Below are positions 35,501 to 47,013 of a stretch of DNA of 64,000 nt, piece after piece. Origin of the DNA: Adineta vaga (lineage: Eukaryota; Rotifera). Within the stretch, counting starts at the first letter, position 1; each line of letters starts with the position of its first letter. Both the position numbers and the translations under genes were made by a program. The notes below the pieces were generated by a model. That model was given only the letters and a program-made list of their open reading frames with translations. It was not told where the DNA came from and did no database searches. The stretch covers positions 6,200,001 to 6,264,000 of the forward strand of contig CP075496.1 in NCBI GenBank assembly GCA_021613535.1. Reading direction: 5' to 3'.

Positions 35501-37866
35501 GTAATTGTCTATACACATCGTAGCTTACAACTAGATTAACATCATCATTCAGTGTAGAAAAGAAAAACATATAGAAAACTTAAATGTACTCAGTTCCCTT
35601 CATAAAGATTCTCTCATGATCTCTTTTTATATCTGAAGCGATACGAGTAATGAATTTCATTTGTTAATCTATATGTAGGCGATAGCGGAATATGCATTAA
35701 GAAATGACTATACTTCCTACTTTCACAGCAGTCTATAATATATTTTAGTTTTGATCTAAAGCAAATAGATGAACATACGAAAACAAGAATATATGTTACC
35801 AACTTCAGTTAATAAGTGTAAAAATTCTATCAATAGAGATCTTCATATCTACCTATCCCTTGTGATTAGAGAATATATTTTTACATTATAAATAAATGAT
35901 AGTGTATAGATGAAGTTAAGATAACGAATATAATTCGTTATCGAAAATCTTATAGTGTTCAATAATTTTTATTATTCTACAAATTTTATAAACAAAACGA
36001 ATAAATCTAAACTAATTTGGTTTCGTATTGAAAAAATCCTTTCGTATGTTTATTATATTTCATATCATATTTATTTATCAACTAGATCTAATGATGACAA
36101 TAACGTACCTCGATAAACTATGTTGATTCTAACAAGCCATGATTTCTTATTGAGAAACATCGTGACAAGAAGAACACTAGTCTAAGAAATGCTCTTACAG
36201 TTTAGTTTCCTTCTTCGGACATTTCGATGGTTAAGAACTATAGATTGGAAAAAGGCGTATGTCGAAGTAGAAAAGAAAGACAGAGGAAGACTAACGCCAA
36301 ATACCACTAACAATCAATTTGCAACGAATTTGTGCGATTGTTTGAGAAAAACAAGTAAATATTGTTTCTGTTCGTGAAAACAGAAAAAGTTCATTATTGT
36401 CGACCTATTAACTAACATGGTAATGTCAAGTAAATATTATCTGGTTTGGAATTTGTAGGGAAATAAAAGTTTCGGTCGTATATATTGTATTGATACGTTT
36501 CGGTGAATGTTCTGTTTATATATAGACAAAAAGACAAGAAAAATATAATATTTGATTAGTATTAATAACGAGAAGCAAACAAATATGTCCTTGTAGAAAT
36601 CATACTTTTTGTTAATTACTTAGCTTTACATTAAATATTCATATTCTAGTTGAATCTGATAATAAGAGTTGAAATAGTAAATCAATAAGATCTTTAACTT
36701 TGTACTTGATATAATTCTAAATCTATCTCGTATTAGATAGAATTAAGTCATTTTTAATTAGACAGATAAGAAAAACCTTTAAGAATTATGTCTGTTACCA
36801 AATTAGAATAAAACTAAACTAAAGTCATCTTACCTACTAGAGACACTACCCTACAGTCAGAATAATAAAGATGTAAGAACATGTACCCACAAAATGAAGT
36901 TTTTTTGTGCGCATAAGACGATGATTAAAATCATTCTTATCAATAGCAAAAACATGCGATCAAACGTTGAATAACAGAGGTAGTCATTTTTGTTGACGAC
37001 TATGAAAAGAAAACTGCTTAACGTTGTCATGTTTCGGCGTATAAGAATATTGCATGCGGAATCTTTTTCAAAGATTAAACATCACAACTTCCGTAAGACT
37101 GAACGTTCTTATCCACAGTGATCTATTTAATTGAATTATCCTTGTTAAAAAGAAAAGGAAGAAAAAGAAGAAGATATTTTAAGTTTGAAAAACAAAACGC
37201 TATCTCTAATTCTCTTATAAATTCGATTCACTTATTTCGTTCATACGAAAAGAAAAGAAATATGTTAATACATTACAAGGTGCATATCTATATTTGAAAA
37301 AAGATAATACAAATGTGATAGCAAGAATAAGATTTTTATCCTATTTGTATTAAATGAAACCTATCATTACTTAAAATAAATATAAATTAAAGGAGACGTT
37401 ATGTTAACAATCTAGGGAAGGGCTTGAAAATTGCACACACTCGATGAACATTTTCCGTGCAATAATACTTAACATAGATTTCACGACGTATCATTAACAC
37501 TTACATTGTTAAGTATTGTCTCAAGAAATTCGCACGCTCGACATGATCAAAGAAAATATCTGTTAGTGAAGATAATCAAAGAGTTATTCATCATAATTAG
37601 TAGATATATTTCAATCAATTCTACACTCTTATTTATTCTCATTTTATTTCTATTAATATGCTGTCAACTATCAGAAATCATGTTAATTACTCGGATATGT
37701 ATTCTATCAAATAGATTCTTTGATATCTGACATATTCATTATTAGTATTTTGTTTATTCAACTTAGATTATTACTGGAATATCCACTTAATCTTCTAACA
37801 AAAAGATAACATCAGCGTTAATATTGATTCACACATAAGAAAGAAAAATAGACGATAGAATTCAAT
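32548..37866. other. 5.3-kb gene desert upstream of the amine receptor
   Basis: No supportable coding exon on either strand. The short frames here are low-complexity. Contents: a CT/GA tract at about 33220-33242, (TA)n at 33545-33565, (GAT)n at 34348-34373, and otherwise plain AT-rich sequence. It probably contains the promoter and untranslated exons of the receptor; nothing of a transposon was recognised. Confidence 0.45.
34348..34373. repeat. (GAT)n microsatellite
   Basis: About nine ATG/GAT units in a row within the gene desert. Confidence 0.85.
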
Positions 37867-38478
37867 TTATATAAATACATCGCGAAGAAGAAAATTTTGC
37901 AAGGATGACCATCGATTCGAATTCTCATATAAATATATCATTGAACGTGTTAATGAAGGTTGTAATGTTTCACGATGACATTCAAATAACCACAAAACAA
38001 TACCCCAAATGAATGCTGCAAACCATGGGAAAACTGGTCGTTGGGGTGTTGGCAGCCATGCTCGTTTTTGTGCATAGCGAGCTAAACCAACAACAATACG
38101 TGCCAAAAGATAAAAAATGATTTGTTCATTGATACTATTACGTTCATGAAAAACGAAATAACCGACAATAAAAGCTGATAGAAATGCACACCATGATTTG
38201 GACAGATGAAAAACTGATGAAAGAATTGTTCGAAGTGTTTTATAGAAGAAAACAAATAAACCAAGATTTTTTGCATGAATATAAGTCATACGAAGAATAA
38301 AACGTATTCGTTCTGACCATGGTTCATGACGAAATAGAAATGCTTGAACAAGTGAATGAGCAAAACGAACTTTAGCTCCATAGACAATACCTTGTCGTAA
38401 ACCTTTTATTAACGATAATGGCGCATGATAAGATGGATTCGTTAGACAACTATTAACAAGATACATGATTGTAGACAT
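37867..38478 (-). CDS. PXMP4: Peroxisomal membrane protein 4 (PMP24)
   Basis: Single exon, 203 aa (human PXMP4 is 212), start at ATG 38478. Four hydrophobic segments typical of the Tim17/PXMP4-type fold. Family-typical stretches: GAKVRFAHSLVQAFLFR near residue 35, TYIHAKNLGLFVFFYK, FGYF-like VGYFVFHERNSINEQ, and the highly conserved IVLWLFECHRETLQPSL followed by MIYLYENSNRW. Integral protein of the peroxisomal membrane; biochemical role not settled in any species. The human gene has introns and this copy has none, which may reflect intron loss or retroposition. It stands alone between two long spacers. Confidence 0.92.
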   Translation of the reverse strand: MSTIMYLVNSCLTNPSYHAPLSLIKGLRQGIVYGAKVRFAHSLVQAFLFRHEPWSERIRFILRMTYIHAKNLGLFVFFYKTLRTILSSVFHLSKSWCAFLSAFIVGYFVFHERNSINEQIIFYLLARIVVGLARYAQKRAWLPTPQRPVFPWFAAFIWGIVLWLFECHRETLQPSLTRSMIYLYENSNRWSSLQNFLLRDVFI

Positions 38479-39946
38479 TGGACTTAGATATAATCACATG
38501 TGTGTTTCTTCTTTCGAGTAGAAGAACATGAAACTCAGGTATGAGAATGAATGGATAAGAGAGATCGCCAAAGACAAAAAATTGTGTGAGAAAAAGAAGT
38601 AAATAGATGACTCCAGTAGACAAAAATAAAAGAAAATAAATCGATTCATAAACTGAGAAGTGTCAAACTAGCTTACGTTTGTAAGTATACAAATTAAATT
38701 GGTGCATTAGCGAACGCCGATTTCACATATAGATTCATCTGATGTGCTTAAATGAACAATTACTTTCGTCATTCAATGTCTATTCAAGCAAAACTCTACG
38801 TACTGAAGTATGCTTAATGGATTATCAATGTATTCAATCTTGCTATATCTAAAGAAAAAAAAATGATGCTAATTTCCTATCATTTCCTTCGATGTTATGA
38901 ACAACAAGTATGTCGTATATGCATCACGAAAAGAAAAAGATAAATTAGCAGGAAACTTCTTTTTACTGCGGATGTATAAATAATGAAGCTTTCTTTTTTT
39001 GGAAAGAACATCTATCTACCGATAATGCTCATTGATCTGTTAAAAAACGCATAATATTATTCTCTCGCAATCGACTTTTATTTCATTATATTTCATACTA
39101 TGTCATGATTATTTGGAATATATATGAAAGAAATATACACTACAATTTAGAAACTTCTTCATTAATGTACTCACATATATTTAGAGAATTCTTCGAATTA
39201 ACATATTAATACTGCTACGAACTATACAGATGAATAATTAATGATAGTAGAAAACTATTCTAACATGTTGAAACGATTTTATATAATAGAGAGGAATTCC
39301 TCGAGAATAATTTCTTACACAATGAATATAAAATAGGATTTATGCTGTTAATTATATGTTTTATTTTAGTTTATTGATGTAATAGCTAAAAATTTAATTG
39401 AATATATATTTGATGCGATGTGTACATACCTGTGAATGTCGCAAGCATAAAAAGTTGAATTTTAATAAGAAATCTTTGGTGAAACATTTGTAAAAATGTA
39501 TGTACGATATATCACTTCCTTGTTTCATGTAATTAAAATCGACACATGGTAGCATAACAAAACGTAATAATATTCAATAACTTCTTATATTATAATTACA
39601 AAGCAGAGGTAGAAAACATAACAAATTGTTTGAATTTGTTTTCTATTAGAAAATGAATTTCATGCTATCTGATTAGTTAATATAGCGAATAGGTTGGAAA
39701 TATTCTATGTGAGCATTACAAGAACATTGGTAAAAGTGTCAACTTAACTTTTATTAAATGTTTTTTCAAGAGTATAATGTTCAATAAGTGACTCTTCTAT
39801 ATCTATATATATTATTTCAATAGAAAAAGTAGAATAAATGAAATTATGCATTTTTGACATGCTCGTAACAGAACATGTTCAATGAAAGAATGATAAACTA
39901 TTAAATACATAATAATGAACGTTAACGATGACATTGTTTGATCGAT
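38479..39946. other. Intergenic, nothing recognised
   Basis: 1.5 kb of AT-rich DNA between PXMP4 and MGST1 (both minus). No open frame of note and no repeat structure seen. Confidence 0.5.
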
Positions 39947-40517
39947 TTACAAAATAGTCGAAGCTAAAACTTGCAAAGCCATGGAAATTGTAGTTAAATA
40001 ACCAACAGTAAAGGCGAGAGATCGACCAGGTTGTGGTAAAGGCATCTAAATATACATTATAATAATGTATGAAAAAAGAGAAACATCATGAGGAAAACAT
40101 ACTTGATAACAAATAGTGTGTGCTATACGAGACAGAAAGAAAATACGAAAATGCCAGTATGCAATATCACGATTAGGATTGGTAGCAACATAAAAGAAAC
40201 CGATTAAGACAAATGGTACAATATTTTCAATATCATTCAAATGATTACGACGAAGACGTTCAACATCATCATCATTTAATGTTACAATAGTTGAATGATG
40301 TCGAGCTAATCTTAAATCTTCAGGATTGGCAAATGCCTATGAACAATAGCAATAAAAATGATGTTTAAATTATCATTAATAGAATATCTACATCTTTAGA
40401 AAATCGTTTCATTGAAGTCAATGCTGCCATACCCATTAGTTTTACAATAGAAGCAGTTGAATAAAATACAAAATTGGTAAAAACTGTATTATTCAGCGTA
40501 TAATAAAGAATCGACAT
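39947..40517 (-). CDS. MGST1: Microsomal glutathione S-transferase 1 (MAPEG family)
   Basis: Exons 40517..40392, 40336..40103 and 40045..39947; phases agree, 152 aa (human MGST1 is 155). Start at the ATG giving MSILYYTLNN, which matches the family length. Four transmembrane helices. Family motifs: FANPEDLR after helix 1, the VERLRRNHLNDIENIVPF loop that binds glutathione in MAPEG proteins, HFRIFFLSRIAHTICYQ in helix 3, then MPLPQPGRSLAFTVGY. It conjugates glutathione to electrophiles and reduces lipid hydroperoxides in the ER and outer mitochondrial membranes. Complete and apparently functional. Confidence 0.95.
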
Positions 40518-41055
40518 TGTTGGAATGTCGGAATCGTTGAAAATTTGTTGATGAAATATATCCAAAATGAAAAAATCAAAAAGTATTTTAATGAATAGTC
40601 GTCTTTCTTGTACACACTTGACTATTTAACGAAGAGAAAATATCAAAAAAAGAAACACCAGCAGTTGCACAGTGCTTTTCTTCTGTCGATAGGTGCGCGT
40701 ATGTGTTTTAGGTTGGTTCTTTGTCTTTCTACACATATGACATCATGTCAAATATGTAAATAAATAAATAACATAATATGTATGTATGCATCAATCGAAT
40801 TCTAGTCGAGAGTCTTGTCCAATAGTGTCAATTTGAATTATTTATTTTACTATCGTATGATAAACTTGTTTTTTTTTTATATAAGTTTATACATAGATTT
40901 GTTTAATTCCTGTGTTACCGACAAAAAAGTGATTTTGAGAAAACATATTATTTTTAATTAATCAGTATTAGAAATAAAGTACAAATCGCAAATAACAACA
41001 TTTCATTGAATCTGTAGTAGTGTGTTTTTTTTTGTTGTATAAAAGATTCAATTGA
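40518..41055. other. Intergenic spacer
   Basis: Between the MGST1 start and the PR/SET gene end. T-rich, no open frame. Confidence 0.5.
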
Positions 41056-42086
41056 CTATTCATTTCCATCATCACTATTGTTATTTTCCGCTAAACAAAA
41101 ACAAAACAAAACGTGAAATAATGATCAGAATGAGTAAGTTTTAATCATACTCTTTTCTATGGAATGTGTACTAAATGGTTGAATACCAAGAAATCGAGCA
41201 TAATCATCTCCATAATAAACAAATAACTCTTCACCAGGTTGAATTGTTCGTATTGTTTTATAAAACATATTTCGATCGTATTGAATGGCTTGTAAATTTT
41301 GTTGTTCATATGTATTTGGACCTTTTAAAATAATGAAATAATAAACAAAACATCGTTGACGATATATTTACTACGTACAATTAATCTAAACAATAATCAA
41401 ACGATTATTATCTTTTCAATATTTTTAAACTTACATATCGCAACCAATTACTAGTATTTGGATCACTTCCATCAATAATATAAATCATCTTAAGAAGTTT
41501 TTTGAAAATATAATTTTAATTCGAAAACAAAAATCATTACTTTGCCGTGCTTATCTACAATACTCCAAGCATATCCTGATTCTTGTGCATTTTTAAAATT
41601 TGAATGTCGTATACCAAGATAAGGTCCAAAGAATGTGTTTTTTTCTAATCGTTTCGTAGTGAAGACACCTTTGCCTGCATTGGAAATTGTTGATAGTTTT
41701 AGGATAAGTCCATCTGGACAAGTGAAATCTGATTTTAATTGTGAATGTTTAAGAGACAATTTCGATATCTGAAATGATAGAAATATTTCTATTGAATATT
41801 TTTCTTGAATATTTCAACAAACTTTACGATCAGGAATATAAGTTTGTTTATGATATGGACAAATATTATCGTAATATTGATTACAATCATCACAGAATAA
41901 TCGAACATCATCAAATTCAGATTTCGAAGATGTTCGTCGATATTTCGATTTATCATGAGAAGAATGTTTTGATGAAAATTTTTTCTTTGATTCATTTATT
42001 TTGAAATCTGATGAATCTTTACGTTTTTTCTCTCCAGAATGAATAGAAGTTAGATTTCGTCGATTAGAATGTTCTTGTTCATACAT
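41056..42086 (-). CDS. PRDM9-type PR/SET-domain protein lacking a zinc-finger array
   Basis: Exons 42086..41823, 41768..41541, 41488..41435, 41385..41379 (7 nt), 41321..41151, 41090..41056; 252 aa. The N-terminus is Ser/Lys-rich. A zinc-knuckle like that before the PRDM9 PR domain follows ([20 protein letters not shown]). The PR/SET domain has [66 protein letters not shown] and [18 protein letters not shown]. This order matches the PRDM7/9/11 group, whose PRDM9 member is a histone H3 methyltransferase. There is no KRAB or SSXRD module and no C2H2 array: the protein ends soon after SET in an acidic tail. The 7-nt exon is needed to keep the INC motif and the frame. Start chosen as the only ATG upstream of the conserved part. 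Confidence 0.82.
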
Positions 42087-42603
42087 ATTATTATTCGACG
42101 AATATATAATTTTAGTTTTTGTAATGAAGAAATCTCTAGATGACACGATTCAATCGATTGTTAGTATTGTATATCGGAATGAAAAATAAAAGAAAATTTG
42201 AAAAATTCAATGTTAGAATTGCTAAATTGATAAGTTTTTGGCGGTGAATAGTTTTTGAGAGATTGAGAGTAGATTTTGAAAACTATACACTTTCAATAGA
42301 AGAGATAAAGATCGTTATGGTCTATTTTAATGCTAGATTTCATCTTTTAATTAATTGATGAATACGTGAAAGTTCTAGTGGTCATGTGCTGTATATTTTA
42401 CAGATCAACATGAGACGCCATCTATTGATTGACAATATCTTTGGTGATATTTAAATCCATAGACCCAACAATCAATTCATGACTGACTTATTCATCTTGC
42501 TTGCCTTGCCTCTTTCCATTTCTTCTCGATATGCCTGGACGAAAAAAGTCATAAATATACGTATTAATCGTTGTTTTCTTTTGTATACTAATATTATAAT
42601 TTA
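42087..42603. promoter_or_regulatory. Candidate bidirectional promoter, PR/SET gene and SERAC1
   Basis: 517-bp AT-rich interval between two head-to-head genes. It must contain the 5' ends of both. No specific motif is identified; the assignment is from gene orientation only. Confidence 0.4.
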
Positions 42604-45600
42604 ATGACTCGTCGACATCGAACATTTATAGTATTCATCACAAGTGCTGCAGCAGCTACTGTTGGTCTTAATCGTTTAATTCATCGATATCAAACAAATG
42701 CTTCCACTGATAATAACTCTTCCGATCTTTCATTACAATTTATCGAATCTAAACTTCATTTAAGTGATGATCTATTAAAAAACAAAGATAATACATATAT
42801 TTCAATTGAACCATCCGATGAAACTAGTCATCTTCGCTATCATCAAGCTTTACAATACATAAAACAAACTCATTCGACGAATACTCATATTCGTGAACGT
42901 GGTCTTAGTCATATCGCTAAATTAAAACATCTTCCATCTACTTATTATTCGATTCTTGGTCAACAATTAGATTTACATTCAGCAGTTCAACTAGCACGAA
43001 CACATGAAGCAAATTCCAATTTATTTCCATCAGGTCCACCCTACATATTTACTATTGGAAATAAAAAAATTCTCGCTACGGATAATGTTGAAAATGTGAA
43101 TGATGATGATGTACTCTTACATACAATGAGAGGATTTCTCGATAAATTAATCGACAATGAAAAACGGCCATTAGATATATTAAGTCAACATTATCTTAAA
43201 CTGGTAAGAAACAAATGAGTATGAGATGATTTATACTATGATCAGCATATCGAAGGAATATTCTTGTCAGTTGAGACTGATTATATTGTCTTTCTTCTAT
43301 CGTATTGTATATTCAAGGTTACTTAAATTACATAAGTGTATATATGCACTATATTCGACCTCTAGTATACAGGTATATAAAGACACAATGTTGTCTACAC
43401 GATTTCGAACAAAGAGAATAGGCAAACGTTTTTGATTTTGTTTGGATTAACCGAATATAAAGCATATTTTTTATTGAAGTTAGAATCTTATTTGAATGAA
43501 ATTGATTCTCAAACAGTATTCGATCTTGGTTTACATTTTGAACCTGAACATGCTGATATGTCATCAAAAGCAATTAAACGTTATCGATCGAACTTAGAAT
43601 TATATTCAACATTTCTCTATGCTCTTCGTGGTTATGCTGATCGGTATCCACTTGATGTCATTCATCATAATGGATTGCAAATTTTAAAATATTTATATGA
43701 AAAACGCAAAGAAAATGTTCCATTTGTAAGATTTATTGGCAAAATTCTTCTTCTACTTAGTCGTGATAAACGAACACATGATGCATTCTACGCCGTTGGT
43801 TTGCATTCGAATCTATTTAAAATTCTAATCGAAGGATGTTCTTTTCATAGGTTGGCTAAGAATACTTCATGAAATGGCTATAGATGAAAATAATATCGTC
43901 TATTGTCTACTTGGATCAACAATTCTAGCTAATCTCGATCGACCAATTCATGAAAAGTTTGTAGATCGAAAATTTTTCTTTGACAAATTATGTTCTGTTT
44001 AGTGAAGAGAAGATTTCATGGAGTAAAAATATTCAACCGCTTCATTTATCTACAGAAATAAGTAATATCGAATTAATAGAAGCAGAGGAGAAGACTGAAG
44101 AAAAAAAGGAAATTGCTTTCGAACATCAATCAACATTGAAATTACCGAATGCTATCGATAAATTTATGCGTCGAGTATGGTATACAAGACCAGTTTCTGA
44201 TGAAGATGATATACCTGTTGAAATTCAAGATTTAAAAGGAAATCATGAAGTTGATGAAGAAAAAAATGTTGTACCAGATATTGATACAAGTCATTCAGTT
44301 AATCTCGATCAAACGGATGACAATGAAGAAAAAATCGAACAAGAGAAAGCAGCACCAATTCCATCATGGATCAATGATCAAGTCTATGGTGATAAAGTAA
44401 ATAAATTATGATTTTCTTGTTTTTCTTTTGAATAATAATACTTTCATAGTATCGACAAGGTTCTTTCGAGAGTATTGTACTTACTCTGTGCTCTATACAT
44501 AGCTTTAGACTAATTGACAGGTAATGCTTCAAATAAGCTATCCTCGGGTATAAATACTATATTGTAAACTACATGTGCTGCTTTAGTTTATCCATTTTAA
44601 CAAGTCGAGTTGATGACTGAGGAAAAAGTCTATATCGACCGAAAAGAGAAAACATTACCTTACCTATCCTGCTCTAATAACATGAACTAATTTTCTTTTT
44701 CAGGTTATTCTATTCAGTCCAACAATGTATAATGTTCAACAACTCGATCCTGATGTTCGTTGGCATCAAGAACCAATTGTCGATGTTATTTTTGTAAGTT
44801 ATTTATCTAAATATTCGATCGATTCATTCACATATAATTATTAGTTTCATGGCTTGGCTGGTTCAGCCTTCAAAACTTGGCGACAAGAATCTGTTCAAAC
44901 AGAACTCAAAGTAACCGAACCATTAGCATTACCAACTGATGAAAAGCCATTATCTGTGGCTGATGAACCTCCTGAAGAAGAAAGTGATGAAGTCATGGAT
45001 ATAAGTGAAGAAACAAATTGGAATACGTCCAAAAAAGATCTCAATACTACTACTACTACTACTCCCAAACTTGATGAACCTCAATCAACATCATGTTGGC
45101 CAAAAGATTGGTTAAGTAACGATGTGCCAACATCCCACATACGTATGTTAGCTGTTGATTATGAATCACGAGTTTCGGAATGGCAAGTACGTTCAATGCC
45201 AAGAAATATTCTTCGACGATCAATGCACGATCGTGCACAAGAAATTGCTGAACAATTGAAACAAGCCGGTGTTGGCAAACGACCAATTATATGGGTAAAA
45301 TTCATATATATATATATATCCTTTTTAATTTATACCTTTTGTATCGAATTTTAGATAGCACATTCAATGGGTGGATTATTAACAAAATATATTTTAACCA
45401 ATGAAGAAAATGAAGAATTAAAATTAAATACACGCGCTTGTGTATTCTTTTCGGTACCACATTTTGGAGCAGAATTAGGTTTGTAGAAGAATTCATTGTT
45501 GTTTGCCTTTGTTCATATGATCGTAAATAATATTACTTCTTCTTTATTAGCATCGTTTGGTCTTCGTCATGCATTTTTTGTTCGTCCAACGGTTGAAATT

Positions 45601-45984
45601 GAAGAATTACAACCAAATAGTACGAATCTTCTTAATTTACAAGAACGTTTTCTTGATATGCTTAAAGCTCATGATAATATCAAAATTTTAAGTTTTGCTG
45701 AAAACGAAAAGACAACATTCTCTCTACGTTATCAAACAGTTGTTGTTCCATCGGAAAGTTCACAAATAAATATTGGAAAATTTTATATATTAAATAAAAA
45801 TCATATTTATATATGTAAACCAAATTCTCGAACAACACTCGAATATCAAGAATTACTTGATCTTATTCAATCGATTTATTTTGAACGTAAAAATGAACTT
45901 AAAAGTGAACAAACCAGAGCAACAGAAGAATTTCTCTACAATTTATACATGTTTTCATCGCCAAGTGAAGATGATATGCAATAA
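42604..45984 (+). CDS. SERAC1: SERAC1-like serine-hydrolase protein
   Basis: Exons 42604..43203, about 43417..43798, 43851..43956, 44003..44396, 44704..44793, 44845..45294, 45355..45478, 45551..45984; about 859 aa versus 654 in human. The N-terminus has one hydrophobic segment (VFITSAAAATVGL), like the anchor of SERAC1. A helical armadillo-like middle includes GWLRILHEMA and ILANLDRP. The alpha/beta-hydrolase end has FHGLAGSAFKTWRQE, CWPKDWL, nucleophile Ser in IAHSMGGLLTKYIL, FFSVPHFGAEL and ICKPNSR. SERAC1 works at ER-mitochondria contacts in phosphatidylglycerol remodelling and cholesterol traffic. The extra length comes from acidic low-complexity inserts (exons 4 and 6). The acceptor of exon 2 is uncertain; 43417 is the choice that keeps the frame. 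Confidence 0.9.
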
Positions 45985-46290
45985 ATGTTTTTGTTCTTTC
46001 TTCTATCTTTCTCCCGAATATTTTCCTTTCAATTGAAATGATCAAACATATCTATTTGTTTGTGTGTGCGTGTGTGTGTTTTTGTAAAAAGAAACTTTTC
46101 ATAATCGAGCGTTAGTATTTTCAGATAATGTTAAAATATATCCATTATAATCAAGATGAACAAATATCTGTAATGAAATGAAGTATGTATAGACATACAA
46201 TTAAGACATATGTTAATGTTTTGAGAACAATTTTGTTATTCTTTGATATTATGTTTGTTTTCAGATACATTTTTGTTTTTGATTCGACGA
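45985..46290. other. Short intergenic, SERAC1 to next + gene
   Basis: Contains a (TG)n run near 46060-46080 and an acceptor-like TTTGTTTTCAG ending at 46263, 27 bp before the next ATG. Confidence 0.45.
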
Positions 46291-46969
46291 ATGACAAAAT
46301 CGATCTTATCATTTCATACTGGAGCGTCATCAATGACTCAAACAAATGAAAATCGAAAACAAATAAATAGTAAATTGTCCTCCTCATCATTGACGCCTGT
46401 TGATACATGGTCATTATCATCATTTATCACCAATAAAAATACGATTCGTTCTGGTATCACTTCATTATATCTTCTTCGAATTTGTTCGATTTCAGCACCG
46501 AATTTATGGACTATGTAATTATTTTTTTCGCGAATTCAGAGATTCTAAATAGAATATTTCGAGCGTTAGATAATCAGATATAGATGTATCAATATAATCT
46601 TATCTTTGATGAGAATGTTAGCAATTATTCTGATTTCAATAAGAAGTTTAAATAAACTTTTGAAATCATAGGATATTTCGATCATCTTCCATTTATCTTA
46701 CTGAATTATTATTTTGGTTATCCAATATTGGTTTCAATTGGTTATTATATAAAAGCGATCATTTAACACGATTTTCGAAGGAAAAACGTCTAATATATTC
46801 TTCATTTCTTTCAACAATATTTAATTTTGGTTCATTGATCATTGTTAATAGTATCAGTCATTTTTTTGGACGTGTCGAATCGTTAAGATTAATATCTAGT
46901 TTAACTCTATCGACTTGTTTATTATCGATAGGTTATTCATATATCGATGAATTTCATTCTAATCAATAA
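46291..46969 (+). CDS. Small multipass membrane protein, family not recognised
   Basis: Exons 46291..46514 and 46672..46969 with a 157-bp intron; 173 aa. The N-terminal third is Ser/Thr-rich and soluble. The rest has about three hydrophobic helices (IYLTELLFWLSNIGFNWLLY, then LSTIFNFGSLIIVNSI and LISSLTLSTCLLSIGYSYI) separated by a basic loop (LTRFSKEKR). The layout recalls small organelle membrane proteins such as PEX11-type factors, but I see no motif that proves it. It sits between SERAC1 and SLC35C1 on the same strand, with only 44 bp to the next ATG, so the three may share a transcript. Confidence 0.6.
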
Positions 46970-46981
46970 ATCGATTTACTG

Positions 46982-46997
46982 CTCTTTTCTTTTCTAG
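46982..46997 (+). promoter_or_regulatory. Candidate splice or trans-splice acceptor before SLC35C1
   Basis: Pyrimidine-rich CTCTTTTCTTTTCTAG ends 16 bp before the SLC35C1 ATG and only 28 bp after the upstream stop codon. No space exists for an upstream promoter and exon here. It would fit a spliced-leader acceptor inside an operon, or an intron acceptor of a longer transcript. Confidence 0.45.
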
Positions 46998-47013
46998 ATA
47001 ACATTTTCTAACT

